NCBI GenBank assembly: GCA_045592865.1
Contig: JAZNVP010000101.1
Coordinates: forward strand, 1 to 8,209
DNA length: 8,209 nt
Direction: 5' to 3'
Source of the DNA: RGIG9114 sp045592865
GTDB taxonomy: Bacteria > Bacillota > Clostridia > Oscillospirales > JAGBHD01
Made by a program: the position numbers and the translations under genes. Shown here piece after piece: positions 1-6,247 of the stretch (within the stretch, counting starts at the first letter, position 1; the number at the start of each line of letters is the position of its first letter). Below the pieces are notes generated by a model. The model made no database searches. It saw only the letters and a list, made by a program, of their open reading frames with translations, and was not told the origin of the DNA.

Positions 1-67
1 CGAACATCTGTCTGAAAGCGAGACGGCCGATACGTCCGAATCCGTTGATAGCAACTTTAATAGACAT
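1..67 (-). CDS. gap: Glyceraldehyde-3-phosphate dehydrogenase, N-terminal fragment (cut by window edge)
   Basis: Read on the minus strand, the sequence begins MSIKVAINGFGRIGRLAFRQ and continues with MF before the window edge. This is the N-terminal Rossmann nucleotide-binding motif (INGFGRIGR) typical of type I GAPDH. The enzyme oxidises and phosphorylates glyceraldehyde 3-phosphate to 1,3-bisphosphoglycerate with NAD+ in cytoplasmic glycolysis. Only 22 codons are present; a family member is about 335 residues, so the catalytic Cys domain lies outside. The ATG start is supported by a perfect GGAGGT seven bases upstream (minus strand, 80-75). The gene is transcribed away from the glucan-synthase-like gene and has its own promoter in the divergent spacer. 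The family call is secure because the motif is distinctive. Whether this is a glycolytic Gap or a GapN/GapB paralogue cannot be judged from the fragment, although the motif favours a classical Gap. Confidence 0.93.
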   Translation of the reverse strand, partial: MSIKVAINGFGRIGRLAFRQMF

Positions 68-74
68 TTTGATT

Positions 75-80
75 ACCTCC
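75..80 (-). promoter_or_regulatory. Ribosome binding site of gap
   Basis: The minus strand reads GGAGGT, seven bases before the gap ATG at 67-65. It is close to an ideal Shine-Dalgarno sequence and fits high translation of a glycolytic gene. Confidence 0.85.
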
Positions 81-100
81 AAAAAATTAATTATGAAACT

Positions 101-129
101 ATTTTATACCAAATCTTCAAACTATTCAA
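101..129 (-). promoter_or_regulatory. Putative sigma-A promoter of gap with extended -10
   Basis: On the minus strand a -35 candidate TTGAAT (129-124) is followed by 17 bases and a -10 candidate TAAAAT (106-101). An alternative register, TGG-TATAAA, gives an extended -10 with a 15-base spacer. Upstream of the -35 on this strand lie an A8/T8 run (140-147) and a palindromic A5T5 block (160-169), which could act as an UP element. The leader to the ribosome binding site is short. Assignment rests on similarity to sigma-A consensus only. Confidence 0.55.
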
Positions 130-221
130 GTGGTTTGTTAAAAAAAAGACTATTTTTTCAAAAATTTTTATAAATTGGCTAAAAATGGGCAATAATTAGG
201 GTAAATAGATGGGAGAAGCGT

Positions 222-3200
222 ATGAAAAACAGTCAGAATTTGAAGGTAATAGAGATAGCAAAAAACTATCTTGAAAATAAAACTTTTCATATTGGCAAAA
301 CGAAGCTTATCAAAACACTTGTCGGCTCTATTCAGAATATACCCGATAATAAGGTCTTGGCAGAAACTCTGAGTGATCTCAAAAGAACCTTTAATAAGAA
401 ACCCCGTTTAGTTCTGACAAACGATGGGGTGCCGCTTTTTCTTGACCTTATTATAGTAGTATTTGCCGACAACGAGGTAGAAATTAATGAAGAAAACGTG
501 TCTTTGTTAATCGAAGCAGTTCAGACCCGGGTAAGTTTTCAGTATAACGATTTTTATCTGACGGAAAGTTTCTTGAAGATCGCAAAAGCAAAGCTTTTTC
601 TGAGTGGAAAAATTAAGGACTATAACTTGACCGAAAGTGAAATATCGCCTCAAAAGCTTATAGATAAGTATAACAAAGCCGAAGAAATTATGCTTTCGGA
701 TAAAAGCGGCATTTATCCCTTAATGGATAAGGCTTCAAAACAAAACTACCGAAAGAAACTCTCCTTTTATGCATCTGCTTTTAAAATAAGCGAAGAACAA
801 GCAGCCGAAAAGCTCCTTAATGAAGGGGACATAAGTGAAGCGCTGTTAGATTGTCCTCTGTTTAAAAGGAACAGAAAATTAATAAAAATAGCATATGTTT
901 CTCTAACCGTAGCCTTAACACTACTGTTATCAGTAATAGTGGCACTGGTTACAGATAACGCGTTACTCTTTTTCCTTTCGCTCCTTCTTTTTCTGTCACC
1001 CTCAATGCAAATATCAGAAAGAATTCTGATTAAGTTTGTTTCTCCAACACCGCTCCCCAGAATGAATTTAAACGGAAGCGTGTCCGAACGACATGCAACC
1101 GCTGTAGTTATTTCGGCTATGATGGGAGAGAATTTCCCCTTTGATGAGATGAAAGAAAAAATACTGTGCGAATACTATAGAGCGCCAAAAGGGAATTTGA
1201 AATTCGTGCTCCTCTGCGACCTGTTTGAAAATAAAAGAAAGAAATGCGAAAAGGACGAAACCCTCATTGAAAAAGCAGAAGTTATGGTAAACGACCTTAA
1301 CCGAGAAACAAACGGGAGCACAGTATTCCTCTTAAGACGCCGCAACTATTCTGAAACAATGCGCAAATACATCGGCAAGAACCGAAAAAGAGGCGCAATT
1401 GAAGATCTTTGCAGTTTTATCTGCGGCAATGAAATCTATTTCAGAAAAACCGTAGGAGATACCGCGTTTCTTCGAAAGGTTAAATATCTGATTCTTCTCG
1501 ACAGTGACACCGAAACGAGCGTTGGCTCGGTTGAAAAACTGATTGCTACCATCAGCCACCCATATAATAAACCCGTCGTTAAAGACGGGAAACTTGTAAG
1601 CGGCAGAGGAATAATAGCGCCTTCTATGATAGTTTCCGAATGGAAAAAGTCTGATAGCCTTTTCTCGAAAATCTATTCGGGACAAAACCTTGTTTCCCAT
1701 TATAAAAGAGAGTTACCCGTCATAAGAAACGATATCCTCGGAATGAACGCATTCTGCGGAAAGGGAATAATAGACGTAAGGGCGTTTTACGAGTTAACGT
1801 CGGAAGCTTTTAAGGATGAAGAGGTGCTTAGTCACGATATCCTTGAGGGGCTTATTCTAAATTCTGCAACCGCTTCGGATATAACCTTTTATGAAGGATT
1901 TCCAAGTTCTGTTGAAAGTTTTTTTAAAAGAAACGACCGATGGATAAGAGGAGACGCCCAAAACCTGCCCTTTGTTATGAAAACGATTAAGAACCGAAAC
2001 TACAGAAAGCAGAAAAACCCCATTTCAAACGAAGGTCGGGTCAAACTTATTGAAAATATATATCGGGCACTTTATCCGCTGATCGTTATGGCCTCTCTGA
2101 TAGCGACCTATTTTCTGTATTCCCATAAAGCAAAGATCTTGTTTATATTAACCTTGTTTTCATTTCTTTGCCCGTTTCTCTTGTCTTTTGACCTGAAAGC
2201 GTTCTTAATGATGCTTTCTGAAATAATCTTTCTTCCTCAGAACGCATTAAATAATGCAAAATCTTTAACAACAGGACTTTATAGAATAATCCGCTCAAAA
2301 GAAAACCTCCTTGAGTGGCAGACCGCATCGGTGGGCGACAAAGCTGCTTTTAATATAAAACTCAGTATATTGCCCGTGGTGATAGGCTTATTCTTTCTAA
2401 CCTCATTAAAGCCTTATCTTAGCCTTTTGGGTGCCTTATTTCTGTTGGCTCCTGCGCTTCAAAGATTGTTAAGGATAAAGATGAAAACTAAATCGGTCCG
2501 CCCAACCCGAGAAGAAACGCATTTTTTATCGCAGGAAATGGCTAAAATATGGGAGTTTTTCAAAGTGTTCGTAAACGAAGAAACAAATTATCTGCCGCCC
2601 GATAATATAGTCTGCGAAAAGAGTGTAAAGGTCGACACCCGCACATCTCCCACGAATATAGGACTCTATCTTTTATCAGTTTACGGAGCTTTCTTAGCAG
2701 AACTAATATCAAAAGACGAAATGAACAGTAGAATTGATAATGCTTTGAGCACAATCGAAAAGCTTCCCAAATATAAAGGGCACCTATATAATTGGATAAA
2801 CGTCAAAACCCTTGAAACAATTTCTCCCGAATTTATAAGTTCTGTCGATAGTGGCAATTTTATTACCTCTCTGTCCTGCCTTTTGTCTGCGGTTGAGGGG
2901 GAGACTAAAAAAAGAATAGAAAGAATAATAGAAAACACCGAGTGGGATTTTCTTTATGATAAGGAAAAGAACCTCTTTTATAACGGCTGTTCCGAAAGCG
3001 GCACCACTAAATCTCACTACGATATGCTTATGAGCGAGTGCCGTATTCTAAGCTTTGAGGCGGTAAGTGAAGGTAAAGCGCCGCTAAGGCATTGGGAGAA
3101 ACTTTCGCGTAAATGCACCAATATTAAACACCGTTTCGGATGTCTTTCCTATTCTGGCACCGCTTTCGAGTATTTTATGCCGCAGATATTCCATCCGATA

Positions 3201-3680
3201 TGCGAAAAAAGCCTCATTAAGCGTTCCTTGTCGCTATGCCTGTCCGAAAACAAAAGATATTCAAAATTTTTCAGAATTCCTTTTGGGGTAAGCGAGAGCG
3301 GCAGTTTTAAGAATGGTGAATATGAATATAAAGCCCACGGAATACACACCCTTGCTGTGTCTGAAACCGAAACCGAAAAAACCGTCTCGCCATATTCGAA
3401 TTATCTCTTTATGCAGTATTCATTTAAGGACGCTTATAAAAATTATCTGAAACTTAAAAAGATTGCCGACGGGTATTTCGGGCTCTATGAAGCGGTCGAT
3501 TTTTCAGAGGATAAACCCCAACCGGTAAAAAGTTATATGGCTCACCATATGGGCATGAGCTTCTTATCACTTGTAAACGTCCTTTATGACAGAGCAATTG
3601 AAAAACTGTTTATGTGTAGTCCTGAGCATAGAGCCTTTAAGGAGCTTTTGTCGGAAAGTGATGTTTTTGTAAAAGAGTAG
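222..3680 (+). CDS. Membrane GT84 glycosyltransferase with glycoamylase-like domain; cyclic beta-1,2-glucan synthase-like, lacking the GH94 half
   Basis: The 1152-residue protein follows the order of the first half of NdvB/Cgs. Residues about 160-200 carry the NdvB-like segment SGIYPLMDKASKQNYRKKL. Hydrophobic segments lie at about 222-265. The GT84 region spans about 290-610, with the DSD metal/nucleotide motif (427-429), SHDILEG (537-543) and the acceptor-site motif RWIRGDAQ (W574, RGD 576-578, Q580). More membrane segments lie at about 612-655 and 712-750. The glycoamylase-like domain spans about 800-1150, with TSPTNIGLYL (from 808), VDSGN (875-879), YDMLMSE (E939), GVSES (E1025) and YMAHHMGMS (1105 on). 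By family, the GT84 domain polymerises beta-1,2-glucan from UDP-glucose at the inner membrane face, and the glycoamylase-like domain (GH189 in characterised synthases) cyclises the chain. Both acidic residues expected in the second domain are present, so it may be active. The protein stops where the chain-length-setting GH94 phosphorylase would follow; full NdvB/Cgs is about 2800 residues. The ATG has GGGAGA five bases upstream. Product identity, including linkage, is inferred. Confidence 0.85.
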   Translation: MKNSQNLKVIEIAKNYLENKTFHIGKTKLIKTLVGSIQNIPDNKVLAETLSDLKRTFNKKPRLVLTNDGVPLFLDLIIVVFADNEVEINEENVSLLIEAVQTRVSFQYNDFYLTESFLKIAKAKLFLSGKIKDYNLTESEISPQKLIDKYNKAEEIMLSDKSGIYPLMDKASKQNYRKKLSFYASAFKISEEQAAEKLLNEGDISEALLDCPLFKRNRKLIKIAYVSLTVALTLLLSVIVALVTDNALLFFLSLLLFLSPSMQISERILIKFVSPTPLPRMNLNGSVSERHATAVVISAMMGENFPFDEMKEKILCEYYRAPKGNLKFVLLCDLFENKRKKCEKDETLIEKAEVMVNDLNRETNGSTVFLLRRRNYSETMRKYIGKNRKRGAIEDLCSFICGNEIYFRKTVGDTAFLRKVKYLILLDSDTETSVGSVEKLIATISHPYNKPVVKDGKLVSGRGIIAPSMIVSEWKKSDSLFSKIYSGQNLVSHYKRELPVIRNDILGMNAFCGKGIIDVRAFYELTSEAFKDEEVLSHDILEGLILNSATASDITFYEGFPSSVESFFKRNDRWIRGDAQNLPFVMKTIKNRNYRKQKNPISNEGRVKLIENIYRALYPLIVMASLIATYFLYSHKAKILFILTLFSFLCPFLLSFDLKAFLMMLSEIIFLPQNALNNAKSLTTGLYRIIRSKENLLEWQTASVGDKAAFNIKLSILPVVIGLFFLTSLKPYLSLLGALFLLAPALQRLLRIKMKTKSVRPTREETHFLSQEMAKIWEFFKVFVNEETNYLPPDNIVCEKSVKVDTRTSPTNIGLYLLSVYGAFLAELISKDEMNSRIDNALSTIEKLPKYKGHLYNWINVKTLETISPEFISSVDSGNFITSLSCLLSAVEGETKKRIERIIENTEWDFLYDKEKNLFYNGCSESGTTKSHYDMLMSECRILSFEAVSEGKAPLRHWEKLSRKCTNIKHRFGCLSYSGTAFEYFMPQIFHPICEKSLIKRSLSLCLSENKRYSKFFRIPFGVSESGSFKNGEYEYKAHGIHTLAVSETETEKTVSPYSNYLFMQYSFKDAYKNYLKLKKIADGYFGLYEAVDFSEDKPQPVKSYMAHHMGMSFLSLVNVLYDRAIEKLFMCSPEHRAFKELLSESDVFVKE

Positions 3681-3699
3681 AAAAACCTCTTTTAATTTT
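3671..3699 (+). terminator. Weak possible intrinsic terminator after the glucan-synthase-like gene
   Basis: AAAAGAG (3671-3677) can pair with CTCTTTT (3687-3693) around a nine-base loop, followed by AATTTT. The stem has only two G-C pairs and overlaps the stop codon, so it is at best a leaky terminator. No better hairpin exists before the next promoter. Confidence 0.3.
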
Positions 3700-3709
3700 G
3701 CGCGTGTGG

Positions 3710-3718
3710 TGGTATAAT
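3710..3718 (+). promoter_or_regulatory. Extended -10 promoter for the ymfF-ymfH-lgt-folD unit
   Basis: TGGTATAAT is an exact extended -10 (TGn-TATAAT), placed 21 bases before the ymfF ribosome binding site and 32 bases before its start. The -35 position 17 bases upstream reads TTTTAA (3690-3695), a poor match, which is common for extended -10 promoters. It lies in the only intergenic gap between the upstream gene and four overlapping genes, so it probably drives all four. Confidence 0.65.
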
Positions 3719-3738
3719 AATCTAAATTCTCTTTATTT

Positions 3739-3745
3739 GGAGTGA
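3739..3745 (+). promoter_or_regulatory. Ribosome binding site that sets the TTG start of ymfF
   Basis: GGAGTGA (3739-3745) matches the 16S 3' end pattern and sits at normal spacing before TTG at 3751. The in-frame GTG at 3742 lies inside this site and therefore cannot be the start that it serves. Confidence 0.7.
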
Positions 3746-3750
3746 TAATT

Positions 3751-5010
3751 TTGAATATAACAAGAAAAGAAATAGGAAAAGGCGTTTTCTTTTCTCATAT
3801 AAAAACAGATAAATATAAAACGGGTAGAATTTCGGTTAACTTTGTTTTGCCGCTTGATGAAAAAACGGCAACCGAAAACACCCTCGTTTTTGCATATCTC
3901 AGAATGAACTGCAAGAGATTTGAGTCTTTTTCCGACCTGAACCGAACCCTGTCAGACCTCTATGGAGCCGCCTTGTATGACGATACGGCGAAAATGGGGG
4001 ATATGCAGGTCTTAACGGTTGCCGCAAGTTTTCTCAGTGGTAACGTGGCTCCCGTAGGAGAGAGCATAAGCCTTGATATTTCAAAGCTTCTTTCGGATAT
4101 CATCTTTTGCCCCAAAACAGAGAACGGTGAGTTTTTAAAAGAAGAAACCGATATCCAGAAGGAAAACTTAAGAGAAGAGATTCTGTCCGAACTTAACGAT
4201 AAAAGAAGATATGCGCTCAGAAAAGCGATCGGAGAACTCTTTAAGGGTAAACCATTTGCCGTATCCTCGGCAGGAAGCCTTGAGGGAATAAATGCTGCAA
4301 CAACTGAAACGCTTAATAAAAGATATGAAGAAATTCTTAAAACCGCCTCGGTCGAGATAATCTACGATGGCCCCGACTCTACCGAGGAGATCGAAAAGAT
4401 CTTTACGGAAAGATTTTCAAATGTAAACGAAAGAACTCCCATAGATAGAGTGAACAGCGCATTTTCTGCAGGGGAGATTATAAGAATTAACGAGGAAATG
4501 AAGGTGTCACAGGCTAAAGAGGTGCTCGTTTTCACGTTACCCGAAGAAAACAGAGCAGTTTTAAAGGTCCTATGCGCCGTATTCGGTGCAACCCCTTTCT
4601 CTATGCTTTTTAAAACCGTCAGAGAGAAAATGTCTTTGTGTTATTACTGTTCTGCTTCCTTTGTCCGAAGCAAGAATATAATGATCGTCGAAAGCGGCGT
4701 GGATAACTCCAAGGTTAAAGATGCCGAAAAAGCCATATGCGCAGAGCTTAAAAAGTTATGTAGCGGCGAGTTTTCGGATGAACTGTTGAGTGACACTAAA
4801 AGATATCTCTGCTCTCTTTTAAAAGCGGTGGAGGACGCGCCAAACGCCTATAGCGATAAATATTTAACCTCGGTAGTTTTATCCGAAGGGCTAAACGAAA
4901 ACGAAAAAGCAGAAATTGAAGCGGTTAGCCGTGAAGACCTTATGAGAGCGGCAGAAAAAACAAGACTCTGCGAGGTCTATGTTTTGGCGGGAGGTAAAAA
5001 TGATAAATAA
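3751..5010 (+). CDS. ymfF: M16-family peptidase-like protein YmfF (catalytically inactive partner)
   Basis: The 419-residue protein is a two-repeat M16 (insulinase/mitochondrial processing peptidase-like) protein. No HxxEH zinc motif is present in the N-terminal half: the equivalent region around FAYLRMNCKRFES has none of the ligands. It does keep the C-terminal substrate-side motif FKTVREKMSLCYY (R291, Y298-Y299), typical of the non-catalytic member of M16 heterodimers. The protein directly downstream, YmfH, carries the zinc site, so the two probably form one peptidase, as alpha and beta MPP subunits do. In databases this family is named EF-P 5-aminopentanol modification-associated protein (YmfF, also written YfmF) after Bacillus subtilis. 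The biochemical role is not settled, and no EF-P gene lies in the window. TTG at 3751 is preferred over GTG 3742, which overlaps the ribosome binding site. The 3' end overlaps ymfH by 11 bases. It is likely cytoplasmic; no signal peptide is seen. Confidence 0.85.
   Translation: MNITRKEIGKGVFFSHIKTDKYKTGRISVNFVLPLDEKTATENTLVFAYLRMNCKRFESFSDLNRTLSDLYGAALYDDTAKMGDMQVLTVAASFLSGNVAPVGESISLDISKLLSDIIFCPKTENGEFLKEETDIQKENLREEILSELNDKRRYALRKAIGELFKGKPFAVSSAGSLEGINAATTETLNKRYEEILKTASVEIIYDGPDSTEEIEKIFTERFSNVNERTPIDRVNSAFSAGEIIRINEEMKVSQAKEVLVFTLPEENRAVLKVLCAVFGATPFSMLFKTVREKMSLCYYCSASFVRSKNIMIVESGVDNSKVKDAEKAICAELKKLCSGEFSDELLSDTKRYLCSLLKAVEDAPNAYSDKYLTSVVLSEGLNENEKAEIEAVSREDLMRAAEKTRLCEVYVLAGGKNDK
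4990..4994 (+). promoter_or_regulatory. Ribosome binding site that sets the start of ymfH
   Basis: GGAGG lies five bases before ATG 5000, inside the last codons of ymfF. An in-frame ATG at 4979 lies upstream of this site and has no comparable site of its own, so 5000 is the start. Confidence 0.8.
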
Positions 5011-6247
5011 TATATTAGATTTTGAAACCGTCAAGCATAAGAGCGGACTTAACGTTATTCTTCTTCCGCTTCGTGATTATAACACCTCGTATGCGCTTCT
5101 CGGCGCCAACTATGGTTCGGTCGATACCGAGTTTAAGGTAAACGGAAAGAAGATATGTGTTCCTGCAGGAACCGCCCATTTCTTAGAGCATAAGCTTTTT
5201 GAAAACGAGGATAACGATGCGTTCGATGAGTATGCAAAAACGGGTGCAAGTGCCAACGCATATACTTCATTCGATAAAACCTGTTATCTCTTCAGAACGT
5301 CGGATAACTTTGAAAAGTCGCTCGAAATTCTTCTTAAATATACCCTGAACCCCTATTTTACCGATAAAACGGTCAAAAAAGAGCAGGGAATAATTGCAGA
5401 AGAAATCAAAATGTATCAAGATAACCCGTCGTGGCGCGTCTTCTTCGGAATGCTCGGCGGACTTTACCATAACCACCCCGTAAAAACCGATATAGCGGGA
5501 ACGGTGGAGTCAATAGGCAAAATAACCCCCGAAATACTTTATAACTGCTTTAATGCCTTTTATAACCCGCATAACATGGTTCTCGCGGTTTCGGGTAAGG
5601 TCGATAAGGATGAAGTCCTTGCGGTCTGCGATAAAATGATTAAAGAGACCGAAGAAGTAAAGGTAGAGAAGGTGTTCTGCGAAGAACCCGACGAGGTGGT
5701 GGAAAGAGAGATCTACATTGACCTGCCCGTCTCTTCGGCAGTTTACGGACTTGCCTTTAAAGGAAAAATCGATAAGAAAAACATCTTAAGAACCGAACTT
5801 CTCGGTTCCCTCGCGCTCGACGTGTTTGCAGGGGATATAAGTAGCCTTTACCGTGATATGTATGAGAAAGGACTTGTTAATAATTCCTTCTCAACAGAGG
5901 TCTTTTCGGGGAACGACTATCTCTCCTTCGTGTTTGAGGGTGAGGGCGGAAACCCCGAGAGAGTGAGAGAAAGAATTTTTGAAGAAATCAAAAGGTTCAA
6001 CACCGATTTTCCGAAAGATCTTTTCGAAACGGCTAAAAGAGAACTCTATGGCAGACAGATCCGCGCGTGTGACAGTATTGAAGGTTTATCAAGCCTTGCA
6101 GTTTCAATGTATTTTTCGGGATATGAACCCGATAGAGCAATAAAGGAACTCGAAACAATAACGGCAGAAGAGGTCGAAAACTATATTAAGACCTCTTTGC
6201 TGGAAGACAAATCAACACTCTGTGTTGCAGGAAAGGGTGATAAGTAA
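5000..6247 (+). CDS. ymfH: M16-family zinc peptidase YmfH (catalytic partner)
   Basis: The 415-residue protein carries the inverted zinc motif HFLEH at residues 60-64 (ligands H60 and H64, catalytic E63). The third ligand is a glutamate in IIAEEIKMYQD, most likely E135 by alignment with the family pattern. Between them is ASANAYTSFDKTCYLF, the conserved substrate-binding strand of active M16 peptidases. The C-terminal repeat has SSLYRDMYEKGLV, typical of the family. The length fits a two-domain half-clamshell needing a partner, which the adjacent YmfF supplies. The family carries the database label of EF-P 5-aminopentanol modification-associated protein YmfH; its true substrate in this organism is unknown. 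The start is ATG 5000 with GGAGG, overlapping ymfF by 11 bases. The stop codon shares one base with the lgt start (TAATG), so translation of all three genes is probably coupled. No signal peptide is seen. Confidence 0.9.
   Translation: MINNILDFETVKHKSGLNVILLPLRDYNTSYALLGANYGSVDTEFKVNGKKICVPAGTAHFLEHKLFENEDNDAFDEYAKTGASANAYTSFDKTCYLFRTSDNFEKSLEILLKYTLNPYFTDKTVKKEQGIIAEEIKMYQDNPSWRVFFGMLGGLYHNHPVKTDIAGTVESIGKITPEILYNCFNAFYNPHNMVLAVSGKVDKDEVLAVCDKMIKETEEVKVEKVFCEEPDEVVEREIYIDLPVSSAVYGLAFKGKIDKKNILRTELLGSLALDVFAGDISSLYRDMYEKGLVNNSFSTEVFSGNDYLSFVFEGEGGNPERVRERIFEEIKRFNTDFPKDLFETAKRELYGRQIRACDSIEGLSSLAVSMYFSGYEPDRAIKELETITAEEVENYIKTSLLEDKSTLCVAGKGDK

Larger units (their letters stand above)
68..221. 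other. Divergent AT-rich intergenic region between gap and the glucan-synthase-like gene
   Basis: These 154 bases separate two genes transcribed away from each other. They contain the gap ribosome binding site and promoter. They also hold several homopolymeric tracts: A8 at 140-147, T6 at 153-158 and A5T5 at 160-169. For the plus-strand gene I see only a GGGAGA ribosome binding site (211-216). TATAAA at 169-174 lacks a good -35, so no plus-strand promoter is called with confidence. No terminator, operator inverted repeat with GC content, or small ORF was recognised. Confidence 0.6.

Noticed and set aside
140..174. Promoter for the plus-strand gene at 222 using TATAAA 169-174
   Set aside because: The -35 position reads AAGACT or similar with no match to consensus; in such AT-rich DNA a TATAAA by chance is expected.
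1332..1700. Minus-strand open frame of 122 codons inside the glucan-synthase-like gene
   Set aside because: It lies wholly opposite the conserved GT84 motifs, shows no recognisable domain and has no plausible ribosome binding site.
222..3680. Pseudogene reading of the glucan-synthase-like gene because it lacks GH94
   Set aside because: The frame is uninterrupted, conserved motifs of both domains are intact, and the stop falls at a natural domain boundary; no GH94 remnant is visible downstream.
4979..4999. Upstream start of ymfH at ATG 4979
   Set aside because: The GGAGG at 4990-4994 lies after it and serves ATG 5000.
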